This document shows positions 37,397-47,106 of a stretch of 64,000 nt of DNA, piece after piece. Source of the DNA: Bryopsis sp. KO-2023 (lineage: Eukaryota > Chlorophyta > Ulvophyceae > Bryopsidales > Bryopsidaceae); NCBI GenBank assembly GCA_030272585.1, contig BSYQ01000003.1, positions 558,001 to 622,000 of the forward strand. The letters run 5' to 3'. The first letter of the stretch is position 1. The number at the start of each line of letters is the position of its first letter. Below the pieces are notes generated by a model, which was not told where the DNA came from, did no database searches, and saw only the letters and a program-made list of their open reading frames with translations. A program made the translations under genes and the position numbers.

Positions 37397-40336
37397 CTAG
37401 CTGGATGCTTCGGTTTGAGGAATGGATCTTGGCTGATGATCCGAAATTTCCTTGAGGAGTTTTGTTTCCACGACCTGAGACAAAAAATTGCTTGAGCGAA
37501 TGGTAATAAAACGTCAGGAACGAATAGAGCTTCTGATTTCCTGATCACCTTGAGTCTATTCTTCATTTTTTGAAGAACCCCTTCAATGGTTTGGACCTTG
37601 CGTGTGTTGGGTGTTTGGGGGAGGGGGATCTTGACGGAGGGATGTGAAGGCGCCATGCTGGTTAGCTTCTTTCGGATTTCTGCCGTTCGGGTTAGCTTCA
37701 TATGGTGCTTCATGACAGCCCGCTCCCCATCTTTGTTTGAGGGTAGAAGCGGATGGTTCAACGCGAATTTTAGGGCGTTCACTGCACCCACACTGTTTGT
37801 CGCCAGTTCTCCAGTGAAAATTGTTAGAGCGCTTGGATCCATTCCCAGTGCCACAGCGCTTCGAATGGTTGGATCTTCTACCTCAGACCAGGCCCAACAA
37901 GGAGGTTCTGCGCTTGACCGTCCAGGCTTTGTTCCCTCCTCAACCTCGTTTGTAATTCCAACCCCTAGAAAAATCAGTGAACTTGTATCTACATATCTCG
38001 AGGACCCAGTCTTCAGGACCGTATTTCTGACACACCACCTTTGCTCCCCTGCTCACCTGTGAGGAAAGTTTTGTCCTCATACGGCTCATCATCTTGATGC
38101 TCTTCTGAAATAGACCCCAAACCTGCCCCTCGCCATCCCTCGATTTCAGCCTGTACTCGCTGAAAAGCGGCGACTATGAGCTCCCCAGATGCCGGCGGAA
38201 TGACACAAGCAGCCAAATCTTCCACCTCTTGATCGTTGCTCACGTCCACCTTCGACGTTTCGTGCGCGTACAAAGCCCCAAGCACCGGCTTTGCCAAGAA
38301 CGAGCCATGCGATTGCACCTTTGACGCCAAGGTATTGAGAGCCACTGGCTTCTTGTTTTCGATCTGTCGGGAGAAGGGCAGCAGGGTCAAGATCTCGTGC
38401 GAAACGTTACAGAAGAAAGCAAATTGGTGTTCATATTGGGGAGCCTACGTCTTTGATGCCAGTGCTGGGCCCACTGCCGTTTTTGCGGTTTGCAAGGACA
38501 GGATTTCCAGCAAGGATAATTTTTTTCAGAGTCGCAACATATTCCAGCGGTGCGATCTTGCCATAGCCGCATATCAAGTTGTGAGATAAATCCAGTACTT
38601 CCAGACGAGGAAAGGCGCCATCCGTCGCAGCCCGACCTTTGCATGCATCCAAACACTTGACATTAAGCCAGCAAGAAAGGAAAACCTCTGATCTATCCTG
38701 CTTCTTGAAACAAGGTTTGTGATCTCACCTGGTACCTCTGAAATCCTATTTCCGGACAAGTCTATGAATTTTAGGCGTTTCAGTGAGCACAATGGCCTTA
38801 TCGCATCCGACTTCAGATTGTTGCGTGAAGAATGAAGCCGTGCCAAGCTTGGAAAAGATCCCAGAACGAGAGGGAAACTGTCCAGCTGATTTCCGGAAAT
38901 GTCCAGATCCATCAGTCTGGGAAGCTGGCTGAGAGGTGAGCTTATGGATAGGAGAAGATCAGCTGAAAGGCGATTAAAGCTGCAGCAGCAGGAAACTGAT
39001 GTTGTTGTGCCAACTGTTGTTGATTCGTCTCTTTAATTCCGTCTAGTTTTACTGTGCTTTGGCAGAACAGGTTTCTACAGTTCCCTGGCAGTGGATATTT
39101 CTCTTTTTCTGAAAGAAAGCTGCTTGTAATTTACCAGGGATTCTTCACCTCAGATCCAGCACCTCGAGCAATTCGAAAGCCCCTGGCGTGAAGTGTCCCA
39201 AAATCTCCATATGATTGATTGATAGATTCAAGCGTTTCACTGTCGGGAGTCCAGAAAGAAGCGACATGCTTCTCACATGGTTATCGCTCAGGTCTACATC
39301 CCTCAGATTCATGAAGTAGCTGAGATCTCCATGTTCGACTGCGTTGATTCCTTTCGAAGCCAATTTAATGCTTTGGACGTTGTCTGGTATGCGCTCATCG
39401 GCTGCTCCGATCAGCATGAAGCCTGAAAGTAGAAGAATTTAGCATTGCTCTGAATAGATGCATTGCCAATTCCTAGCGTGGCATGCACCCACCATCGAGT
39501 TTTATCGAAGGCGGCGGGGTGTTTGGTTGTGCGTTAATCAAACGGGGTTCCCATATAGTCTCCGGCGCGACCACCCTCTTTCCTCGACGCCGTGGGAAGC
39601 AATTGCTTGGCTGTGCTGGGGGGACGTCGGCCGTTAGCGTTTGAACAGCGACTCCATTGTAAGATCTGTGGATGGGTACCAAGTTATCGAAGGAAACGAA
39701 GCTCGGATGTGTTTGATGCAACGAAAGAACTAAACGCTACGGAAGGCCAGGCTCTCTTCACCTGTATCTCAACGGATCACTCTTTTTCGACTCCGACAGC
39801 ATAGATGCAAGCACGCCACGTTTATCAGGCTTTGCATTGTGCATGTGGTCCACCAGATGCTGCAGGGATTCGCTCCCGAAACTGATAATCGACGGCTTTT
39901 TATCTTCAGTTTGCAAGCCTGTTTCCCAAGGCGGCGCTTGGTTGGCGGCTGCATCGCTGTCTTCCTTGGTGGGTGTCGATGCTTCCGACCACGAGCGGGG
40001 GCTATCAATTCGGCCGTTGTGGGTTAGGGGAGGGCTAGGAAGGCGCTCTGTGAACGGTCGAATCAGTGGGGAAGCCGGGCGAGCGCTTGTGATCGGCGGC
40101 AACGGGGCAGTAAAACATTGTCGGTCCTTCAAGTCTGTCCCAGATGCCAGTTTCGTTGTCATGAACCGAGTGTTCATTCATTTGATAGTGGAGAGGTCGT
40201 TCCGTCTCAACCGTTCCGTCAAGATGGTGGGTTTTACATATCCCTGTAAGGAAAACCGCCCACCTGTGGGGATCCTGATCGATTCCCTCTCCTTCGCAAG
40301 GGAGGCGCCATCGTCAGCGTTGTTCGATTCACTCAT
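37397..40336 (-). CDS. leucine-rich-repeat protein, XRRA1-like
   Basis: Nine exons: 40264..40336, 39762..40134, 39493..39665, 39149..39422, 38729..38928, 38449..38636, 38057..38393, 37549..37964, 37397..37474; 2112 nt, 703 aa, every phase fits. The N-terminal about 200 residues are disordered (Ser/Pro-rich). The next about 200 carry at least six LRRs of the LxxLxLSxNxI type, such as LRDVDLSDNHVRSM, LKFIDLSGNRISEVP and LEVLDLSHNLICGYG, closed by ATLKKIILAGNPVLANRK. The C-terminal half is acidic to mixed and ends with a helical motif (TIEGVLQKMKNRLK, VVETKLLKEI). LRRs followed by a KHPL-type segment (NALKFALNHPLL) and this final helix recall XRRA1 of animals and flagellates. I rate that as likely but unproven. 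The upstream exon start (MSESNN) was preferred over the ATG at 40177 because it gives a normal 129-bp intron. Confidence 0.72.
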
Positions 40337-40799
40337 TTCCACAAAGTCGAGGTTGGGCTAAAAATCCCAGGATGAGAGAACACAGTAGAAGTCGACGGCG
40401 GGGAGCCACCACTCCACCAAAGAAAGTCTTAAAAAGAGGTGAATTGCACAATGCAGCCCGTGAAACGTCGATTAATTCACGTCTCAACAATATTGAACCC
40501 TAAAATCACAACGAAACCAACGCAGACCTCAGGACTATTCGTCCTGGATTCCAAGGGGATGGTGCGCGGGTGGGATCCGTCTCAATAGTCGTCAACAAGA
40601 CGTCGCGCGACCGAAGAAGTCAACAATCAAATCGATCTACTCGCTCTTGTCTGGAGAGGCGATGTCCCCTTGCACCCTGGAAGCCGCAGCCCTCTTCTCT
40701 TTGGCACTGCCAACAAGAAACAATCCATGTTAATCAAACCAGCACAAAAAGACACTTACAAAAAAGATGACATCAACACAACATCCAGACATGATGGGT
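40337..40799. other. intergenic
   Basis: This 463-bp stretch carries the promoter of the LRR gene and the 3' UTR of the next minus-strand gene. No further ORF or repeat is supported. Confidence 0.6.
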
Positions 40800-42947
40800 T
40801 TAATCCACTTTCGGAGGATTTTTTGGGACTGGAATGGAATACCATTTCTTGAGTTCTTCCTCCTCTTCCTTCTTTTTCCTTCTGTACTCTGCAAGCTCTT
40901 CGTGAGTCATTTTCTGCACAGGGCTGAATGCCCACCAGTCAATTCCAAACCTAGAAAAATAATACACAAAGAAAGGAAGTAAAAAATGCACAGAAAACGA
41001 GACAGGAAGTCTACCTACTCTGTTTCTATGGTGACATAGCCTGATATGAATACTTCTACTTCCTACTTCTACTTGAGTAGATAACTCAAGTGTAAAAACA
41101 CTGGAAAGCACAAGCAGATTTCTGTTCCCTTGTGTCCATATTGAGGCGAGGAACTCATTCCAGATCGACAACTGATTATAAATCGATTCTCACCATCCTG
41201 CGTTGGTTTCCTCCTCCTGCTCTGATGTGGAGGAACTGGGTAGATCTATCCAAAAACCACCAACTTCAGTTCCGAGACAACAGTCAAAACCCATTTCACC
41301 ACATCTAGCCTGTCCCTGATGAACACAATATGCTCTCCCTAACCACCCCTGCTCTGCTTAAAAATAGATATGATGCTTGTCGTTGTTGAATCCCAACTCT
41401 AGCTCCCTCAAGTGAATATAAACATCAACACTGGAATAAATAGATTTATAGTTATATACATTTAGTTATTTAGTTCAATTTCAAGGCAAAAGTTTTTCTG
41501 AGATCCAATGTGAAATAATAACTTCCAAAAGGGGGAATGCACACCAAGAAGGTAAGAAATATCACCTTGGGTAGGGCTGTCCAGTAGGTCCCATGCAACC
41601 AGCCGTGACTTGAGTGCTTCATCAGGGTTGTATCTTTCTGACAGATAGTAAGCAGCCAGTCCGCATCCACCCCATAGAACACCACCAGCAATGCCTTTCG
41701 CTTTGCCCTCTGTTTCCCCACAAAAAACGTCAGTATAGGAAAAACAACACTTGCAAGCAACATGTCAATTCACATGTTCAAACAAGAGGTGCACAAACTG
41801 GACAGAATGTCGAAATTAACCAAAGCAGAATGGTGGAAAGAAAAGAGACCAGGCATCCCCAGCGACTTAAAATACACAGAATCCTGCACATCTTCTGAAA
41901 AAACAAGATGCCGTTTCCTCCTTGAGCTGATCAACTCACGATGTGCTGCTGTGACTAAGTACCCAGCCCCTGTGCCGGCTATCCAACTGTTCACCGCGCT
42001 CTCTTCGCATCTAAGGAATCTGACAGTCTCATGTATGGCTGCCTGCCATACCACAACCTCAGAAGTGCACTCAACAGACGGAAACTAACAGTCCTTGATA
42101 ATACATGAACCCATGAGCTAGCAGTACAGTAGGGTCCTTGAGGTGGAATTTGGGAGGAGGAGTTTGGTGAAACAGTTCTGGTGTAGGGGGGCATCAGATT
42201 GCACTCATCATTAATTGAATCTCAATGAGTTTAAGAAACAGCACAAAATAACAGATGTATACACACATATATATATATATATAATGTGCCAAGTGATGGT
42301 CAGTTGACCAACAAATATTGTAGATATTGTGACACACAAGGTTGAGATGCGGTTTGGGGAGGTGGATTGACGTACCAGAAAAGCACCCCATTCCTATGCA
42401 GAAACTGCCACACGTGCCTAAAGCGTATTTAACCAGGGGCCTGACACAAAATTTGGAAATATGTAAAACAGATGCTTTCCAGACAATAAAAAAATACTGG
42501 GATAGAAGCAGGAAGAGAGGGAAAAAAACAACAACAGACTGGACTCTGTGGTTTTACGAGTGCCAGGCAAAAATGGTTGACAAGGTGAATTTGGAGATTT
42601 AAGATGTGGGAGGTGGCCAAATCTGGCATGGTTTTTGTGTTGTAGTCTCAAAAAGCAGGTGGATGGACCTCCACATTAATAACTATATTTTGGCAGGAAA
42701 GTGGGTTCAATCAAGATTTGGTAGATGAATATTGCTCACCTCCCATATATAAGAGATAATACTGCTCCTGTGAATGCACCTCCAACCCCTGACGGTGCGA
42801 CACACGACGCTTGAGCCAGAAGCCAACCAACCAGACGCTTTCCAGAGAACAACCGAACTTTCACCAATACGCACCGCCTAAGCCAACTTTCGTCGCAAAT
42901 CTAGCTTCCCACCCTTCGCTGGCGGGACATGGGTATTGCAATCGCAT
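40800..42947 (-). CDS. small Tim17/Tim22/Tim23-like membrane protein, 189 aa
   Basis: Six exons: 42875..42947, 42740..42809, 41940..42019, 41566..41709, 41194..41245, 40800..40950; 570 nt with all phases consistent. Two to three glycine-rich hydrophobic segments are visible: SGVGGAFTGAVLSLIYG, then NSWIAGTGAGYLVTAAH, then GIAGGVLWGGCGLAAYYL. The block RCEESAVNSWIAGTGAGY fits the family signature R-x-x-(D/E)-x-x-x-N-x-x-x-AG-x-x-(A/T)G. The C-terminus is an acidic then strongly charged helix (EELAEYRRKKKEEEEELKKW) ending PVPKNPPKVD. Proteins of this superfamily sit in the mitochondrial inner membrane or plastid envelope as import components or complex I subunits. Which one this is I cannot say. 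The start is divergent from the ING gene, 313 bp away. One intron (42020..42739) is unusually long for this window and holds an (AT)n run near 42267. Confidence 0.62.
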
Positions 42948-43260
42948 GTTCGTGGAAACGGAATGCGATATCGAAAGAAGGGGTTAAATGGTGGCAGCCG
43001 AAATTACGTGATCATTTTATTCCTCAAAGGCGTGAAATGATTCTGGCAGTTGCTGGCCAACGGATTCTTCTTGGACGGTGCGCTGGTGGGTGAAAGGCCT
43101 CTCGCACTATTTCAGCTCCGGCTCTCCAAAGAATTCGTTCTCTGTTGTGCTTGCGGCGGCGTGTTTGAGCGTCCGTGGGGGTTCGGTTTTTTTCCTACAT
43201 TTGTTCCGAAGTCGAAAAAACAGTTGGAAGTTCGTTTCTACAAGAAGAGCAAGAGGAAAG
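42948..43260. promoter_or_regulatory. short divergent promoter
   Basis: A 313-bp gap separates the start codons of the Tim17-like gene (-) and the ING gene (+), so the two probably share promoter sequence. The plus-strand frame of ING stays open back to 43078 but has no better start than 43261. Confidence 0.45.
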
Positions 43261-44037
43261 ATGTCAACCGTCGTTCGGCGGCACGTCGAATCCGCGACCG
43301 AACTTTCGAAGGAGCTGCAAGAGCGAACCACGGACATCAGGGATGTGGACATCAAGGTGGACGCGCTGCTGGAAAGTTTGGAGGGCAATGTGAGGGAACT
43401 CTTGAAAGCGCGCCATGCGGGGAATAGCCGCCGGCCGACGAAAAAGCAAAAAACCAACATGGCTAACCTCGAGGAGAAGATTAAGTCGGAGGAGGGAACA
43501 TGCGTCGAATTGTCGAACGAGAAGACCGGCAAGGCCACAGAAATGTACGACAAGGTGGACAAGCTCATCACGAAGGTGGACAGGTCTCTGAAGCAGCTGG
43601 AGACGGACATGGAGAGGGACACTGCACGGCTGGGGTTGATTGTTGGGCAAAAGGTTGGGTTAGCCCTGACACCCCCTCAACCCCTCACCAGGGGAGCCAG
43701 ACCCAAGACCAATACCAGACCTGGGTTTTCTCATCGAGGGAGGGCTGGAAGATTGAAAAGGAAGAATATGGACAGTTTGCCTGCTCCATTCTTGGGTGCT
43801 GTACCGGAACAGCCAGGTTTGCCGTTGACCTCTGGGCCAGAGTTTGACAGCGTTGAGCCTAAGTATTGCCGGTGCAATCAGGTTTCTTATGGAGAGATGG
43901 TGGGATGCGATGGGGTGGATTGCCCAATAGAATGGTTTCATTTTGAGTGCGTGGGTTTGAAGGAAAAGCCAAAAGGGAAATGGTACTGTCCTGAATGTAC
44001 CGAGAGGAGATTGTCGGCGAAGGGGGGCCGAAGATAA
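43261..44037 (+). CDS. ING: ING-family PHD-finger protein
   Basis: Nuclear subunit of histone acetyltransferase or deacetylase complexes that reads H3K4me3. Intronless, 258 aa from the ATG at 43261. The N-terminal half is a coiled-coil ING domain: SATELSKELQERTTDIRDVD corresponds to the LPxELxRxxxxIRxLD core, though the usual preceding YLDDYL-type helix is missing. A basic Pro-rich linker with a nuclear-signal-like RAGRLKRKN follows. The C-terminal PHD (about residues 202-252) shows C4HC3: YCRCNQVSYGEMVGCDGVDC, then WFHFECVGL, then WYCPEC. The aromatic Y at the start, the MVGCD block and the W before FH are the residues that cage trimethyl-lysine in ING proteins. It resembles ING4/5 and plant ING1/2. 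The missing first helix may mean a short or divergent N-terminus. Confidence 0.88.
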   Translation: MSTVVRRHVESATELSKELQERTTDIRDVDIKVDALLESLEGNVRELLKARHAGNSRRPTKKQKTNMANLEEKIKSEEGTCVELSNEKTGKATEMYDKVDKLITKVDRSLKQLETDMERDTARLGLIVGQKVGLALTPPQPLTRGARPKTNTRPGFSHRGRAGRLKRKNMDSLPAPFLGAVPEQPGLPLTSGPEFDSVEPKYCRCNQVSYGEMVGCDGVDCPIEWFHFECVGLKEKPKGKWYCPECTERRLSAKGGRR

Positions 44038-44979
44038 ATCGAACTGGAATTTTGGGGTATTCATTAATGCAATGAGAAAATCGTTTTCTTTTCTTGGAGG
44101 GGGTTGGGTGGGGGAAAAAAAAGGGACCAGAAAAAAGAGGCTGGGAAGAATAATTTTGTGTTTGGGTTTTTTGGAAAAAAAAAGCTGAGGAGGGGGGGGG
44201 GGGAGGCAGAGACATATTCAGCATGATAGGATGGGAAATCAGATTGTTAGTGGGAAAACAAGGAAAAAAACAATCAATCATGAGCAGGAATTTGCTATAG
44301 AGAATGCCTTAGCTTTACATTCGGGCAGTAGCTAGTGGGTAGATCAAATCACTGTAAACTACACCTGTAAAATTTGATACAGATGCTCCTTTCGGGGGAT
44401 GCATCGTGCTCCGTCAATATTCTTGTGTTTTTTTCACATGTTCCCTGTTGCTTCATGAATCAACCAACGCCCTTGCATGTTATTAAACATGGAGCAATTC
44501 AAGCCCATTGTGTTGCTATCAAATCCCTTTGAGAAAATCAAGCCCATTCTCAACCAGTGTTCTTTGAACATCACCTGTCTGAGATATGTCTTCCAGAAGT
44601 TCTTGACAGGGACCAGCAAAGCCCACACAAAACAAACAAGAAGAAATGACTGGCCTAGGCCAGTGGGGGATCTCTTTCACAAATTTCCCAAGCTTTCCTT
44701 TAAGAAGACACGAGAAATCAAAGTTTGGCGTACACACTGAATTTTCCCGATTTTTTTCTTCCCAGAGCCAACGTTTTTAAATGCAGCATGTAACACAGGA
44801 TGCCAAGGTCAGTCCACATTCTTGTGTCTGACATAGACCACTGTGATTTCTGTGAGGAGCAAGCGTTGGGTACAAGTTCTGACGCCCCCTCGACCTGTTT
44901 GTCTTTGTTTCCTTGATACCAGAGTGCAAAGACTTTACTTTACAGAGACGTACTGGCGTTTACCGTTTTCCAGGCAGAG
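44038..44979. other. intergenic
   Basis: This 942-bp stretch follows ING. The first part (44090-44260) is G- and A-rich with a poly-G run near 44190-44202, probably in the ING 3' UTR. The remainder is unique, AT-moderate sequence with only short spurious ORFs. Confidence 0.6.
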
Positions 44980-46019
44980 ATGGCGCGGAGTAGGGGCGGG
45001 TATTCTCTTTTCCCGTTATCTGCACAAGAAAGATTTCTTGTGTTTGTCAACATCGGTAAGTTGCTTTCGCGCTCCGCGAGATAAGCTCGCCGCTGTTCTT
45101 CTCTCTCTTTGCCATCCCATGGGCTTACCTTTCCCTTCGACGGGTTTACTCTTTGTATTGTTTGATTGTTAACCGTCGACTGCACCTGCCTACGGCGGGT
45201 TGATGATGGTCTGGATGTTCAACGTATTTGCGGCTGAGATTGTTTTTTTCTTACGCCGGCAGTATGGTTTGCTGGAAGCTTGCTTCTTGCAGCAATACTC
45301 GGCGTCGGTAAGTTTCAAGGCTACAAGTTTGTTCGTGTACACATGTGTGTGCCGCATGCAAACATCACCTCTTCTCAACAGGCTAAACAGGTACCTTTTT
45401 TTCACTGGTGTTTGCACAGACGAAGAGACAGGAAAATACGACTGGAGTGTTGCTGTCGGGTGGTTGGTTTCTGGAGCCATCGCGATCTCGAAGTTGGCAT
45501 TCAAGCTGGCTGTTTTGCAGACCTTGGCCGAAACTGTCAAAGAGGTACGAGGTGGTCCCCAAAGACTCAAGGATCAAGCAGTAGCTTCAACGCAAATATC
45601 GAAGATGCTCGCAGTTCTAAGTTTTTTCTTGAACGACGGACGAAAGCGAGGCTGTGGGAGATAAATATGCAAACATACTTTCCCGGGCCCGAAAGGGATC
45701 CCAGTTTTGATGTGCTCACACGGTGATCCTTTTTTTTGCGCCTGTGTTCCTCCTTCAGGCGTATGACAAGGCTGCGAAAAAAAAGAAAGCCGTGGAGGAA
45801 GAAAAACTTAGGAAGGAGGAGGAATCCAGAGCGAGAAGGAGGAGACTTTTGGAAAAAGCTCGAGAGGGAAGGAAAAAGGTGGAGGGGGTTCGAAAAGCAG
45901 TGAAAACATGCAAGGAGAAAACATGCTCAAAACCTTGCAGATGTGGACACAGTGAAGTGGACCTCGGGGGGATCTTGTCCCAGATTGGCATCATCCCCAA
46001 GGCGTCGAACATTTGGTAA
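44980..46019 (+). CDS. two-helix membrane protein with charged tail, unidentified, 168 aa
   Basis: Four exons: 44980..45055, 45263..45307, 45420..45544, 45759..46019; 507 nt, phases agree. After a short basic N-terminus (MARSRGGYSLFPLSAQE) there are two predicted transmembrane helices: about residues 18-41 (FVNIVWFAGSLLLAAILGV) and 49-76 (WSVAVGWLVSGAIAISKLAF). From residue 84 the protein is a long Lys/Glu/Arg helix (AAKKKKAVEEEKLRKEEE), then a Cys cluster (TCKEKTCSKPCRCGH), which could bind metal or form disulphides, and a hydrophobic end (ILSQIGIIPKASNIW). I know no family with this order. The splice model is supported because the two hydrophobic segments appear only when the phases are joined this way. 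Confidence 0.68.
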
Positions 46020-47106
46020 GCTATTCAGAAAAATATTGACCTGGCAAATCGACTGTGTTGTGCTAATTTGAGCAGACAAATTTGTCTTTAAAGAACATAT
46101 TTATTTCATTCTATTTGCTTGTGTGAATGAGATGTTAATTTGCTCTTGATATTCAAAAACTGCCAGTTTTCTGCAAGAAGCTGACCAGCAAAAAATTTTG
46201 ACTGTTTGATTGGTGGTTTGGTGTGCCTAGGTAGTAACAGGAGGTTGGATGGCTTAGATGGGGCGTTAAAAATATCGCAGCACATCGATGTCCTCGTTCA
46301 AATCCTGTGGAATACCAAAGAATGAGATGGCTTTGTTGATGCAGAATTTTACTAATGTAAGGCAAAAAAAGCATTATATCTGACCCTTTGATTGAAAGAA
46401 TATTTGCCTGTTTTCAACAAATTTGAGGCAGCTTGTCCCTTTTCAACAGGCTTCTATCAATTTTCCTTGGCTTAAGATACCAAAGAAATCAAAATCTATC
46501 TATGGGAAACCTGTCTCTGCTCTCTCCCTTGTTTTCACAACGGGCAGCATTTTCTTTCGAAGATACTCTTTCACTTAGAAAAGAATTTTGGGGACCAGTA
46601 CCACACATAAAAAGACTAAAATAACTAAATGAAGGTTGCATTCTCCGCACACCAAATTTGACACTTCTTAAGGATCTGATCATTGCACCTTTTGGACACA
46701 AAACCCAAGGACAGGAACTGTGGGAAAATAAGGAAAACAGGACGAAAAAAGACAGAACTGGACTACCCTGACAACCGTGTATTACATATTAGGTACAGAA
46801 CCTGCCGGAATTTCCAATTCACCTGCTATCATCATTTTGGCCAGCCGTATTTTCCAGAAGTACCTCTTCCCTCCCTCAATACCCTCGAACAAAAAAAAAA
46901 GTGACCCCCAAGAGGATGCCTCTCTTGCAGATCCCCCCCAGTACTCCCTGCCATCAAGGCTCTTAATTTAGACCCCTGCCAACTAACCTACCCCCCCCCC
47001 CCCCCCAGCCCTTCAAAAGAAAAAATCAACTAAAAAAACGATGGTAACCTTCCCTTTTTCCCCTAGCACACAGCATCATATCCCTCTGCTTCTCGATCTT
47101 TCCTGC
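46020..47106. other. convergent intergenic
   Basis: This 1.09-kb stretch lies between convergent genes and holds both 3' UTRs. A poly-C run at about 46991-47007 would be poly-G in the AHL transcript. No gene, tRNA or repeat family is visible. Confidence 0.6.

Noticed and set aside
40135-40177. ATG at 40177 as start of the LRR protein
   Set aside because: An in-frame stop lies immediately upstream, whereas an upstream exon (40264..40336) splices in phase across a normal-sized intron and gives a better start.
42342-42602. 86-codon plus-strand ORF
   Set aside because: It lies inside an intron of the minus-strand Tim17-like gene and shows no recognisable motif or splice partners.
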